DNA from: SXOA01 sp046593355
Lineage (GTDB): Bacteria > Planctomycetota > Planctomycetia > Pirellulales > Pirellulaceae
NCBI GenBank assembly: GCA_046593355.1
Contig: JBKJNY010000044.1
Location: 96,352-160,351, forward strand
DNA length: 64,000 nt
Direction: 5' to 3'
Numbering within the stretch: the stretch's first letter is position 1; each line of letters starts with the position of its first letter. The notes under the pieces are model-generated. The model worked only from the letters and a program-made list of their open reading frames with translations, had not been told where the DNA came from and did not search any database. Below are positions 17,491-25,480 of this stretch, in pieces. The position numbers were made by a program, and so were the translations under genes.

Positions 17491-18759
17491 ATGCCCTCCC
17501 CACCGAGCTTTCCCACCCTCCGCCACGAAATCGCCGGGATACCCGTCCGCGATCTCACTCGCGACTTTGGCACCCCCACCTACGTCTACGACGCCGCCAA
17601 TATCCTGGAGCGGGCCAGCGATCTGCGGCAGTTCGATGTCATCCGCTATGCCCAAAAGGCTTGTTCGAATCTGGCAATTCTCGACCTTGTCCGCCGGCAG
17701 GGGGTCAAAGTGGATGCCGTCAGTGCCGGGGAAATCCGCCGCGCGATGGCGGCAGGGTACAAAGCGGGAGGGCAGAATCAGGAAATCGTCTACACGGCGG
17801 ATATCTTTGACCGCGAAGTGCTGGATTTGGTCGTGGGGCACGACATCCACGTCAACTGCGGCTCGCCGGACATGATCGACCAGCTTGGCGAGCGAGCGCC
17901 GGGCCGCAACATCACGCTCCGCATCAACCCCGGCTTCGGGCACGGGCATAGCCAAAAGACCAACACCGGCGGCGAGCAATCCAAGCACGGCATCTGGCAC
18001 GCACAGCTTGAAGACTGCCTGCGGCGAGCCGACCGCCACGGCCTGATGATCAGCGGCATCCACATGCACATCGGCAGCGGCACGGATCTGGAACACCTGG
18101 CCCAGGTCTGCGGCTCGCTGGAGAAAACAGTCCTCACCGTCGGCCGCAGCGTTACCAACATCAGTGCCGGCGGCGGTTTGCCGATTCCGTATCGCTCCGA
18201 ACAGACCTACGTGGACCTGCCCGAATACTTCCGCCTCTGGGACGCCACTCGCAAACGGCTGGAAGAGCGGCTCGGTCACAAACTCACTCTGGAAATCGAG
18301 CCGGGGCGCTACCTCGTCGCCGAGAGCGGCTACCTGATCAGCGAAATCCGGGCGATCAAGCAGATGGGAGACAACACTTTCTATCTGCTCGATGCGGGCT
18401 TCAACAACCTGGCCCGTCCGATCCTCTACGGCGCCTATCACCCCATGTCCGTCGTCCCCAAAGATGGGGCGAAAGAGCGGCCCACCAGGGACGTGGTCGT
18501 GGGCGGCCCGCTCTGTGAATCGGGAGACATCTTCACGCAGGAGGAAGGGGGCTTCGTCTGTAAACGGACCCTTCCCGTCGCCAGCATCGGCGAGTACCTC
18601 GTTTTGGAACGGGCCGGCGCTTACGGCTCCGTGATGTCGTCCAACTACAACAGCAAGCCCATCGCTGCCGAAGTCCTGATCCAGAACGGCAAAGCCGAGC
18701 TCATCCGCGAGCGGCAGACGTTTGACGACATCATCCGCGGGGAGCGGATTCCGAAGTAG
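17491..18759 (+). CDS. lysA: diaminopimelate decarboxylase
   Basis: Pyridoxal-phosphate enzyme converting meso-diaminopimelate to L-lysine, the last step of lysine synthesis. At 422 residues it has the usual length. Visible features: the PLP lysine K56 in RYAQKACSN, GIHMHIGSGTD, the phosphate-binding SAGGGLPIPY, EIEPGRYLV, and the catalytic cysteine in GGPLCESGDIF. The sequence keeps fold-III motifs from end to end with no break. The gene stands alone on the plus strand; the next gene (ECF sigma factor) begins 67 bp downstream. Related decarboxylases of arginine or ornithine share the fold, but CESGD and EPGRYLV favour LysA. Confidence 0.93.
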   Translation: MPSPPSFPTLRHEIAGIPVRDLTRDFGTPTYVYDAANILERASDLRQFDVIRYAQKACSNLAILDLVRRQGVKVDAVSAGEIRRAMAAGYKAGGQNQEIVYTADIFDREVLDLVVGHDIHVNCGSPDMIDQLGERAPGRNITLRINPGFGHGHSQKTNTGGEQSKHGIWHAQLEDCLRRADRHGLMISGIHMHIGSGTDLEHLAQVCGSLEKTVLTVGRSVTNISAGGGLPIPYRSEQTYVDLPEYFRLWDATRKRLEERLGHKLTLEIEPGRYLVAESGYLISEIRAIKQMGDNTFYLLDAGFNNLARPILYGAYHPMSVVPKDGAKERPTRDVVVGGPLCESGDIFTQEEGGFVCKRTLPVASIGEYLVLERAGAYGSVMSSNYNSKPIAAEVLIQNGKAELIRERQTFDDIIRGERIPK

Positions 18760-18826
18760 GCGAGCCGTCTGAACTTTTCCCGCCGCCGCGCAACCTTGAT
18801 GGATGTAACCCCCTGCGGTGACGGCG

Positions 18827-19396
18827 ATGACGGATGAAGATCGACTCTATGAGCGGCTGCTGGTGCTGCGGTCCCAGACCGGAGACGAGGGAGCCCTCAC
18901 GGAGCTGGTCCTGCTCTACTCGCCGCGGCTGCGGTATTACCTGCGGAAAATGCTGCCGGGAAGCGCTGGACGGGACAACAGCCAGGCGGACGACTTGCTC
19001 CAGGAAACCTGGTGGGATGCCATCCGTTCGCTGGGCTCCCTGCGCGATGCGGCTGCCTTTCCGGCTTGGATCTACCGCATTGCCCGCGACCGGGCCTGGC
19101 GGCTTCTGCGACGGGAACGGCCGGCGGCAGAATCGCTGTGCGAAGACAGGCTGCCGCCAACCGCTGAAGAGCCGCAGTTTTCCGCCGAGGACGCAGCCGC
19201 CGTGCATGGCGCCCTCGCGGAGTTGCCTCCCGAGCAGCGGGAAGTGCTGGTGCTGCGGTTCATTGAAGGGCTGACCTACGAAGAGATCGCCGCCATCACA
19301 GCCGCTCCGCTGGGGACCGTCCGTTCGCGCTTGTTCTATGGGAAAGAAACACTCCGCCAACTACTCTCCAAGGACTATTGCCATGACCGACCGTGA
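18827..19396 (+). CDS. ECF-type RNA polymerase sigma factor
   Basis: A 189-residue sigma-70 family regulator. Region 2 is visible as DDLLQETWWDAIRSLGS (about 55-71) with FPAWIYRIARDRAWRLLRRER, and region 4 as LPPEQREVLVLRFIEGLTYEEIA plus GTVRSRLFYGKETLRQLL (133-180). The ATG at 18827 is chosen; a GTG at 18818 in the same frame is an alternative. The stop lies 14 bp inside the next gene, which encodes a two-helix membrane protein, so that protein is the likely regulator or anti-sigma partner. Target promoters are unknown. Confidence 0.9.
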   Translation: MTDEDRLYERLLVLRSQTGDEGALTELVLLYSPRLRYYLRKMLPGSAGRDNSQADDLLQETWWDAIRSLGSLRDAAAFPAWIYRIARDRAWRLLRRERPAAESLCEDRLPPTAEEPQFSAEDAAAVHGALAELPPEQREVLVLRFIEGLTYEEIAAITAAPLGTVRSRLFYGKETLRQLLSKDYCHDRP

Positions 19397-19856
19397 CCTG
19401 GGCCACGCCCTTTTGGACCTCGACGCCGCCACCCTCGCCGGTAAGAACGACTTGCCCGCCAAAACTTCCGCCATCTTGCAGCGGGACCGCCTCCGCCTTC
19501 GGCTGCTCACCTGGTCCACGATGGCCATCTGGCTGATAGCGCTTGTGCTCATTTTTGGCGACCTGGTATTCTTCGGCCTCCTCTTTCCGCGGCAAGCTCT
19601 CCTGTTCCAGCAGATCGACGCTGGCACCGTGCCCCCAGCGCAGCTCGTGCAAATTCAACGGGACTTGATCATCGAATTCCACATGGGAACGCTCCTCATC
19701 GCCTTCTCCGTGTTCATCACCACGCTGGCCGCCTTCCTGACAGTCCTGCTCATCCTCGCCTCCCGCCGCGCCACGCTGCGGCAGGTGAATGCCAACCTGG
19801 CGGAGATCTGCGAGCAACTGAAGCAGATGCGGGGGAAGAGTGCGGCGATCAGTTGA
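19383..19856 (+). CDS. two-helix membrane protein coupled to the ECF sigma factor
   Basis: A 157-residue product from ATG 19383, overlapping the sigma-factor stop by 14 bp. A charged N-terminus (MTDRDLGHALLDLD) is followed by two hydrophobic helices (about 42-72 and 97-126) and a C-terminal helix with EICEQLKQMRGK. Size, overlap and topology suit an anti-sigma factor or membrane partner, but no zinc-binding anti-sigma motif (HxxxCxxC) is present. The assignment therefore rests on context only. Confidence 0.75.
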   Translation: MTDRDLGHALLDLDAATLAGKNDLPAKTSAILQRDRLRLRLLTWSTMAIWLIALVLIFGDLVFFGLLFPRQALLFQQIDAGTVPPAQLVQIQRDLIIEFHMGTLLIAFSVFITTLAAFLTVLLILASRRATLRQVNANLAEICEQLKQMRGKSAAIS

Positions 19857-20438
19857 TAAGCCCCTTCGCATCCCCCGGAGGAGCGGAATTATTCACATTT
19901 TCAACTCTTCCGCACGGCGACTTACGGCGATTGGGCTTCACCGAACTCGTTATGTACACGTATGTTCCATAGTTTGCTCTCGACGTAAGTTGATTCACTG
20001 CCACAAATTATTATTCACCAAAACTTTGGCGAGTGATAAGCTCTTTTTCAAAGCTCGTGGGGCGCGCAATTCTCCCGTCCCCCATCTGAAAACTGAAAAC
20101 TGAAAACAGAAAACTAATTCTCACAACCAGATTGTAAAAGAGCATCCCGTCCCTGGGTCGGTGCGGAGCTCCGCCCCTAACAATCTATATTATACAGAAG
20201 TGCGCTACATCCCAAGTGTATAGTTCTTTCGCGGGGGGGCTGCTCGCGTCAGGGTTCTATGGAAAGGACCTCGGCGCGCGAAACCTCTGGGCGAATCTCT
20301 CCGTCCAATTCGCCACTCAAGTCTCGTTCGCACAAGAACTTCCGCCTTTAATTGCGGATTGACGTGTCACCGCCGGAACATTAGTTTATCTTGTACTGGC
20401 GAGAGATAATAAGTAGTTAGCCGCTTCGAGTCCGTTGC
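19857..20438. other. 582-bp intergenic region with short repeats
   Basis: No convincing gene. It holds a run of GAAAACT units at about 20086-20114, the same unit seen at 29017-29040 and 29200-29226, and a perfect palindrome GCGGAGCTCCGC near 20163. A possible promoter for the downstream gene is TTGACG (20359-20364), a 17-bp spacer and TAGTTT (20382-20387); the -10 match is weak. The region is visibly more AT-rich than its surroundings. Confidence 0.5.
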
Positions 20439-21020
20439 ATGGCCACCGTCTTGACCAACGTGTCTTTCGATGGATCGCCGGTACAGTTCCGGATGGATTC
20501 GCCTTTGCTTGCCTGTTTCGATCCGCTTGCCCTGGACCTGCTTCGTGACTTGTTGCCGGCGGGCACTCCGCTCGACGTTGACGGGCTACTTGAACGGGCG
20601 AATGTCAATCATTCCGCGCTGGCCTGCTTTACGATTCCAGACTTTCGGCCCGGACTCTTCACGCTTGACCCGCACAACATCAAGAAGTTTGGGGACGAGG
20701 AAGAGGACTTCGATTACAGTGAAGGCGATCAAGCGGAAGAGGAACCCGCTGGCAAGGCGTCCTCCTTTCCCTTTGCGGCTGTTGATTCGGGCGCGCTGAT
20801 CGTTGCAGATGTTGGCCACCTACCCCAGTTCGTTAATCTGTTGACCTGGGAGCAATACGAGCGTGGCCTCCAAGACGACGCAGTCTTCGGCAAGATTGTC
20901 GAGGCGCTCGGCGGACCCTATTTCGCAGTAATCAATGGCGGGATCATGCCTGGGATGGAGTTCGATGGAGACGGAACCTACACTATCCCGGTTGGCTGCG
21001 TGAGGCCGAGCCGCGGCTAA
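20439..21020 (+). CDS. acidic hypothetical protein
   Basis: A 193-residue protein starting MATVLTNVSFDGSP. It has a strongly acidic stretch at about 87-101 (GDEEEDFDYSEGDQAEEE) and a C-terminal part with NLLTWEQYERGLQDDAVFGKIVEALGGPYF. No signal peptide or membrane segment is visible, so it is probably cytoplasmic. I do not recognise the family. The long open frame, unbiased composition and lack of repeat-like sequence support a real gene. It stands alone, convergent with the hydroxyacid dehydrogenase downstream. Confidence 0.65.
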   Translation: MATVLTNVSFDGSPVQFRMDSPLLACFDPLALDLLRDLLPAGTPLDVDGLLERANVNHSALACFTIPDFRPGLFTLDPHNIKKFGDEEEDFDYSEGDQAEEEPAGKASSFPFAAVDSGALIVADVGHLPQFVNLLTWEQYERGLQDDAVFGKIVEALGGPYFAVINGGIMPGMEFDGDGTYTIPVGCVRPSRG

Positions 21021-21143
21021 CCAACGGCTGAAGCTGACCGGGGCCGCCATCTTGGTTTTCCGCGCTTCAACGTCATTGCAGGCGGCCCCGGCAGCTTAGC
21101 CATACCGTTCGATGCACCCTTTTCGGTAGCTAAGAATCTACCG

Positions 21144-22085
21144 CTATGCCACCCGGTGCAGCAACTCCTCGCCCCGCAATCCGCGAAGCAGGTTCTCGAC
21201 CGAGATCTCCGCCATCTGGCGGCGGGTCTGCTCGGTGGCGCTCCCCAGGTGCGGGGCGATGGTGACGTTATCGAGCTTGAGGAGTGGATGGTCCCGCGGC
21301 AGCGGCTCGGGGTCGGTGACGTCGAGGGCGGCAGCGTAGATGCGGCCGGTTTGCAGGGCCGCTGTGAGCGCGGACGTATCGACCACCGGTCCGCGGGCGA
21401 TGTTGATGAGGATGGCGGTCGGCTTCATCCGGGCGAAGGCGGCGTGACTTATGAGGCCGCGAGTTTCGTCGGTCAGCGGGCAGCAGAGCATGACGAAATC
21501 GGACTGGATGAGCAGCTCGTCGAAACTCACATAGGTCGCGCCGACCGCCGCTTCAGCCGCTTCGTTCCGACGCCGATTGTGATAGACGACCCGCATGTCG
21601 AACGCCCGCGCCCGCCGGGCGACCTGCTGGCCGATGCGCCCCAGGCCGATGATGCCGAGCGTGCTGGAATGGACCTCGCGGCCCAGCATGTAGCCCGGAT
21701 CATACCGCGTGAACTCCGGGCCGCGGGCATAGCGGTCCCCCTCCGCCAGCCGGCGCGCCGCCGCCAGCAGCAGGGTCATTCCCATATCCGCGGTCGCGCC
21801 GTCCAGAATGCCCGGCGTGTTTCCGACCGGAATCCCCCGCTCCTTCGCCGCGGGGAGGCGAACGTGATCCACCCCCACCCCATAGTTACTGATGACCTTC
21901 AGCCCCGGCAGCCGGTCGAGCAAAGCGGCATCGACGAGCGGATGGCCATAGGTGTAGAGGCCCAGCACTTGCGATGCAATCGGCTCTCCCGCGGCTGACC
22001 AGGGGAGGATTTCGACCTGGCCGCTCAGCAAACCGGTCACGGTGGCATCCAGAGGCGTGTCGGCGATGACGAGAGGAAGCGGCAT
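21144..22085 (-). CDS. NAD(P)-dependent D-isomer 2-hydroxyacid dehydrogenase
   Basis: A 313-residue cytoplasmic oxidoreductase of the D-2-hydroxyacid dehydrogenase family. The Rossmann motif LGIIGLGRIGQQVARR is at about 143-158. The catalytic triad is visible as R231 (NIARGPVVD), E260 (DPEPLP) and H279 (APHLGSAT). Family members reduce glyoxylate, hydroxypyruvate or phosphoglycerate-type substrates; the exact substrate cannot be read from sequence. The cofactor-specificity position after the second strand reads YHNRRRNE, whose arginines are compatible with NADPH, suggesting a glyoxylate/hydroxypyruvate reductase. AAAGGA precedes the ATG. Confidence 0.9.
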   Translation of the reverse strand: MPLPLVIADTPLDATVTGLLSGQVEILPWSAAGEPIASQVLGLYTYGHPLVDAALLDRLPGLKVISNYGVGVDHVRLPAAKERGIPVGNTPGILDGATADMGMTLLLAAARRLAEGDRYARGPEFTRYDPGYMLGREVHSSTLGIIGLGRIGQQVARRARAFDMRVVYHNRRRNEAAEAAVGATYVSFDELLIQSDFVMLCCPLTDETRGLISHAAFARMKPTAILINIARGPVVDTSALTAALQTGRIYAAALDVTDPEPLPRDHPLLKLDNVTIAPHLGSATEQTRRQMAEISVENLLRGLRGEELLHRVA

Positions 22086-22097
22086 GTGGTTCCTTTA

Positions 22098-22154
22098 AGT
22101 AGTCCGCTCACTCCGTGAGCGGACATGGCGGCACACGGAGTGTGCCGGCTACTA
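22098..22154. repeat. double-hairpin palindromic element, family A copy 1
   Basis: Outer stem AGTAG/CTACT encloses GTCCGCTCAC-TCC-GTGAGCGGAC and GGCACAC-GGA-GTGTGCC. Other copies are at 27313-27369 and 41984-42039. It sits between two divergent genes, 13 bp from the dehydrogenase start codon. Confidence 0.88.
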
Positions 22155-22178
22155 AATGGCAATCAGCGTTTCGCCCGA

Positions 22179-22209
22179 TTGTACGGCAGGCGTCCCGCGA
22201 GTCTACAAT
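22179..22209 (+). promoter_or_regulatory. possible sigma-70-type promoter
   Basis: TTGTAC (22179-22184), a 19-bp spacer and TACAAT (22204-22209) lie 54 bp upstream of the start at 22263. The -10 box is close to consensus, but the spacer is longer than ideal. No other candidate is seen in the gap. Confidence 0.4.
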
Positions 22210-22262
22210 AAGGTTCGGATGCGATGCATCCACAGGGGTCGTTCACCAAGAGGGAGGCTGTT

Positions 22263-23105
22263 ATGCGCAGGTTGCATTTACTCGGTTGGTTATTGATCGG
22301 CGGAATGGTTTTCGCGCCACTCGCGGCGGGGCAAGAGGATGCTCCGGCCAAACCGGCGGTCGATCCGTTTGATGCCGGCAAAAAGGATGGCGCCGCGCCG
22401 CGCCAGCCGGCCGGTCACCGGATTGAGCTCATGGAGCCGCTGGATCCCGCGCAGTCGCTGGAAGAGCGGCTGGAGGCCAAGGCGTCGTTCCAGGCGGAGG
22501 AGGCAACGCTCCGATCTTTCGCCGACGCACTCGAGAAGGCTCTCGATACTTCGGTCGTTCTGGCGACCAAGAAGCTGGAAGAAGCTGCGATCAATACGGA
22601 TACGCCGATCACCTACAAATTGAAGAACGTCCGCCTGCAGACGGGGCTGAAGCTTATCCTGGGTCAGTTGGGGTTAGCATATGTGCTTCACGATAACGTG
22701 CTGATGATTACGACTCCCGAGGATGCCGGTTCCCAACTCATTACCCGCGTCTACGACGGCCGCGAATTGATGAAATTGCCGTCGCCGATTAAAAAGACAA
22801 AGCACGTCCGAGACAATCCTCCTTCCGTGGGAGGGGGGAGTGGAATACATGTCAAGATTGAAGAGAAGGCCAAGGAGGAGATTGGGCTCGATGGCAACTA
22901 CGAGATTGACGACCTCATCGATGTGATCTCAGCGACGGTTTCTCCTGATTCTTGGGACGATGTGGGCGGACCAGGCAGCATGACCGATTTCAAGGGTCTG
23001 CTCAGTGTGAGTACCACTCAGGAAGTCCACCGGGAGATTGAAGAGCTCCTCAACATGCTGCACAAAGCCGGCGGGCTCGAAGAGAAGGTCAAAGTCTCGC
23101 GGTAA
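22263..23105 (+). CDS. exported STN/secretin N-terminal-domain-like protein
   Basis: A 280-residue product from ATG 22263, with GGGAGG upstream; an earlier ATG at 22224 lacks a signal peptide. Sec signal at about 1-23 (cleavage after AAGQ). A secretin/TonB short N-terminal-like domain covers about 75-155 (LRSFADALEKAL...KNVRLQTGLKLILGQLGLAYVLHDNVLMITT). The C-terminal part contains LIDVISATVSPDSWDDVGGPGSM and TTQEVHREIEELLNMLHKAG, typical of planctomycete secretin-like proteins. There is no secretin pore domain, so this is not a full GspD. Periplasmic location is inferred; the partner is unknown. Confidence 0.82.
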   Translation: MRRLHLLGWLLIGGMVFAPLAAGQEDAPAKPAVDPFDAGKKDGAAPRQPAGHRIELMEPLDPAQSLEERLEAKASFQAEEATLRSFADALEKALDTSVVLATKKLEEAAINTDTPITYKLKNVRLQTGLKLILGQLGLAYVLHDNVLMITTPEDAGSQLITRVYDGRELMKLPSPIKKTKHVRDNPPSVGGGSGIHVKIEEKAKEEIGLDGNYEIDDLIDVISATVSPDSWDDVGGPGSMTDFKGLLSVSTTQEVHREIEELLNMLHKAGGLEEKVKVSR

Positions 23106-23188
23106 GGAATTTGCGGTCTTTCTCGGTATCCTAAGTCATGAGCCTACGGGCTTGCCCCGTAGGTCTACTCGCGCTTCGCTGGTGAACT

Positions 23189-23560
23189 ATGCGAATGCTC
23201 TCGAGGATTCTGATCACGTATTGTCTTGGTGCCGCATTTGCCGCCTTTCCAGCAGCGGCCCAAGGAGAAGATGCCTTACCATCCAAGCCAGCCAGCCATA
23301 CCGAGCGGCACTTGGAGGGCTGGACCGTGCATGTGGACGACCGGCTGCTGCACGGGGATGAGGCGGCGCTTGGCCAGAAAGCGCTGCGCCTCCTGGAATC
23401 GCGGCTGTTTGAAGTCAAGCTGGTCGTCCCCGCGGAAAAAGTGGAGCGACTGCAAAAGGTCGCGTTTTGGCTCGATCAGACCTGCGGCTCCCGAGAAGCG
23501 CCGCAGTTGGTGGCGGACCCGAGAGTCTGGAAGATGATGCAGAAAGGAAGCGAATCATGA
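23189..23560 (+). CDS. short exported protein resembling the N-terminus of a planctomycete peptidase-like family
   Basis: A 123-residue product with a Sec signal (about 1-25, ending AAAQG). The mature part (HTERHLEGWTVHVDDRLL, then KALRLLESRLFEVKLVVPAEKVERLQKVAFWLD) looks, from memory, like the N-terminal part of longer exported proteins that continue into a putative metallopeptidase region. Here the frame ends soon after at MMQKGSES, with no HExxH, so it is either a shortened form or a decayed gene. The stop overlaps the next start as ATGA. The upstream gap holds a CCTACGGG/CCCCGTAGG hairpin. Confidence 0.65.
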   Translation: MRMLSRILITYCLGAAFAAFPAAAQGEDALPSKPASHTERHLEGWTVHVDDRLLHGDEAALGQKALRLLESRLFEVKLVVPAEKVERLQKVAFWLDQTCGSREAPQLVADPRVWKMMQKGSES

Positions 23561-23784
23561 TTGCCCCCGCGAATCCCCCGCGAATGCCCGACTTGGATTA
23601 CGCAGCTATTGACGCTGCAATTTTCCGCGGCATTCACGAAGCTGTTCTCAATCGCGCTCGCTTGGGGTTTCCCGTTTCAGTTTGGCGAGATGGCAAGGTC
23701 GTTATTCTCTCGCCCGAAGAAGTGTTTGCAGAGGAAGAGTCTGAAAAAGCAAATGGCTCGGCCAATGCGGCCCGTAGTGCATAA
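23557..23784 (+). CDS. small hypothetical protein coupled to the exported protein
   Basis: A 75-residue product starting MIAPANPPRMPDL, with AAGGAAG upstream and an ATGA overlap with the preceding gene. The core AAIDAAIFRGIHEAVLNRARLGFPVSVWRDGKVVILSPEEV has the look of a small alpha-beta family with a 'lGfPvsVWrDGKVv' segment. No signal or membrane helix. The family is not one to which I can attach a function. The C-terminus is Glu/Ala-rich. Confidence 0.7.
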   Translation: MIAPANPPRMPDLDYAAIDAAIFRGIHEAVLNRARLGFPVSVWRDGKVVILSPEEVFAEEESEKANGSANAARSA

Positions 23785-23796
23785 GCGGTGCCGGCG

Positions 23797-24219
23797 ATGA
23801 TTTCTCTCACCCACTCTCCCATCGACCCTTCCGCAATTCTGGCTCAGGTCGCCTCAAACGATGCCGGCGCGGTCGTGCTCTTTCTCGGCACCACCCGCGA
23901 GTTCACCATGGGGCGGCAAACGGCGTCGCTGGATTACGAGTGCTATCCGCAGATGGCCGAGGCCAAGCTGGCGGAGTTGGAAGCACAGGCCCGCGAGAAA
24001 TGGCCCCTCGTGCAAGTATCCATCGTTCATCGGTTGGGGCGGCTTGGGCTGGGGGAGGCCAGCATTGCCATTGCGGTCAGCTCGCCGCATCGCCAGGCGG
24101 CTTTCGAGGCGGGGAAGTGGCTGATCGACTCCATCAAAGAGGACGTCCCTATCTGGAAGCAGGAAAACTGGTCCGACGGGACCAGCGAGTGGGTCCACCC
24201 GGGCCTTAGCGGTTCATAG
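23797..24219 (+). CDS. moaE: molybdopterin synthase catalytic subunit MoaE
   Basis: A 140-residue large subunit of molybdopterin synthase, which adds dithiolene sulfur to cyclic pyranopterin monophosphate using MoaD thiocarboxylate. Family motifs are visible: GAVVLFLGTTREFT, LDYECYPQMAEAKL, VHRLGRLGLGEASI, SSPHRQAAFEA (H99/R100) and KEDVPIWKQE with K114 and K121 at the catalytic lysine positions. The ATG at 23797 is preferred to an in-frame GTG at 23788. No moaD or other cofactor gene is adjacent. The 3' end overlaps the convergent hydrolase gene by 6 bp. Confidence 0.92.
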   Translation: MISLTHSPIDPSAILAQVASNDAGAVVLFLGTTREFTMGRQTASLDYECYPQMAEAKLAELEAQAREKWPLVQVSIVHRLGRLGLGEASIAIAVSSPHRQAAFEAGKWLIDSIKEDVPIWKQENWSDGTSEWVHPGLSGS

Positions 24220-25326
24220 GTACGCTGCAAACCACTCGTCAATCCGCTGCTCGGCCTCGGGCGGAACGGCGTGTCCCTTCTTGTGGTTGTACTGGCCGAC
24301 GCGGAGCGGATTTCCATATAGCGTATAGACCCGCAGCGCCTGCTTAATGAACGGCCAGCCGCGGTCGCCGTCGGCGCTGTCTCCGCCGATGAGCAAGAAC
24401 GGATGCGGAGCCGCGAGCGCCAGCAGCTCGTGGTGCTCGTGCGTGAAACCCGGCCCTTTGATGGAGTCACCGAGATACCAGAGGGCGTCCCAGTTGGAGA
24501 ACTTCGTGCCGATGCCTCCTTCGCTGCTGACAGTCACCTTCACCCGCTCATCGAACGCAGCCAAATAAAGCGTTTCTTTCGCACCCAGCGAATGGCCCAC
24601 CGCGCCGATTCGCTCAGCATCCACTTCCGGCAGCGAGGCGAGGATATCCACGGCCACCAATGCGTCGTAAAGCATTTTCGCCATCCCCTTGGACTTCATT
24701 CCGTTGGCTTGGGGCATCCGCTTCTGAAACTTCTCCGCCTCTTCCTTGGCCGCAATGTGGGTGTTGTCCGGCCAGAGGTAGTTCCGCGGGCAGAATACGA
24801 CTCTTCCTTGCCGCGCGAATCGCAGCCCGAACGCTTTCTCCGGCACTCCCTCTACTCCCGCCGGCTGGCGAATCGATTCGTTGACGGTGGAGTGGAAGGC
24901 GGCCACGCCCGGCGCTTTCCCTTCCTGTTTGGCGGGCTTAAGAAGATAGCCCTGGGTGAGGATGCCCGGCTCGACTTCGTATTGGACCAGTTGCCGGATG
25001 ACTCCCTCCGGCCGGTCTTCCTTAATCACTTCCAACTTCGGGGCCGCCTTCCGCTCCGCTGGCATGGGGCCCATAAACTCCAGCCACCATTTCCGTAGCC
25101 CTTCCCGGTGGCTCTTCCAGGCATCGAGCGAGTCAATCTTCTTGCCGCTTCCATCCATCAGCACATCGCTGAGCTGCGGCGCGTCAGCCGGCAGTTTTTC
25201 GGGCGGAGTTTGGATTTCCTTAAGCCAGGGGACATTTTTGGTCTTGCCATCGTCCGCTTCCGCCCGGCAAAAACGAGAAGCCAGGAGCGAGGCGGAACTG
25301 GCGGCGAGAAAGGTGCGTCGGTCCAT
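24214..25326 (-). CDS. Tat-exported alpha/beta hydrolase
   Basis: A 370-residue protein starting MDRRTFLAASSASLLASRFC, a twin-arginine signal. The catalytic nucleophile is S246 in GAVGHSLGAKE; the acid is probably D316 or D319 (LLIGGDSADGD), and the histidine is H352 (KKGHAVPP). The fold resembles dienelactone-hydrolase or acetyl-xylan-esterase-like families widespread in planctomycetes. The substrate is unknown; a periplasmic esterase acting on sugar esters is a reasonable guess. The start at 25326 is chosen so the Tat motif lies at the N-terminus. Convergent with moaE, with a 6-bp overlap of stop regions. Confidence 0.87.
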   Translation of the reverse strand: MDRRTFLAASSASLLASRFCRAEADDGKTKNVPWLKEIQTPPEKLPADAPQLSDVLMDGSGKKIDSLDAWKSHREGLRKWWLEFMGPMPAERKAAPKLEVIKEDRPEGVIRQLVQYEVEPGILTQGYLLKPAKQEGKAPGVAAFHSTVNESIRQPAGVEGVPEKAFGLRFARQGRVVFCPRNYLWPDNTHIAAKEEAEKFQKRMPQANGMKSKGMAKMLYDALVAVDILASLPEVDAERIGAVGHSLGAKETLYLAAFDERVKVTVSSEGGIGTKFSNWDALWYLGDSIKGPGFTHEHHELLALAAPHPFLLIGGDSADGDRGWPFIKQALRVYTLYGNPLRVGQYNHKKGHAVPPEAEQRIDEWFAAYL

Positions 25327-25480
25327 GGGTGTTCTCCTGCGTCGCTTAGCCGCCTCGTCCACGAGGCGCGGCGGACTGTTATTCGCTCAAGGTAATCGAC
25401 AGGATACAATAAGGCCGCTCGGCCTGCATTCCCCGCGTGGACGCGGGGGCTAAGCTGATGTGAAAATTGTCCCCCCGCAG

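Noticed and set aside
17410..18441. A 343-codon open frame on the minus strand
   Set aside because: Antisense to lysA, whose motifs are complete.
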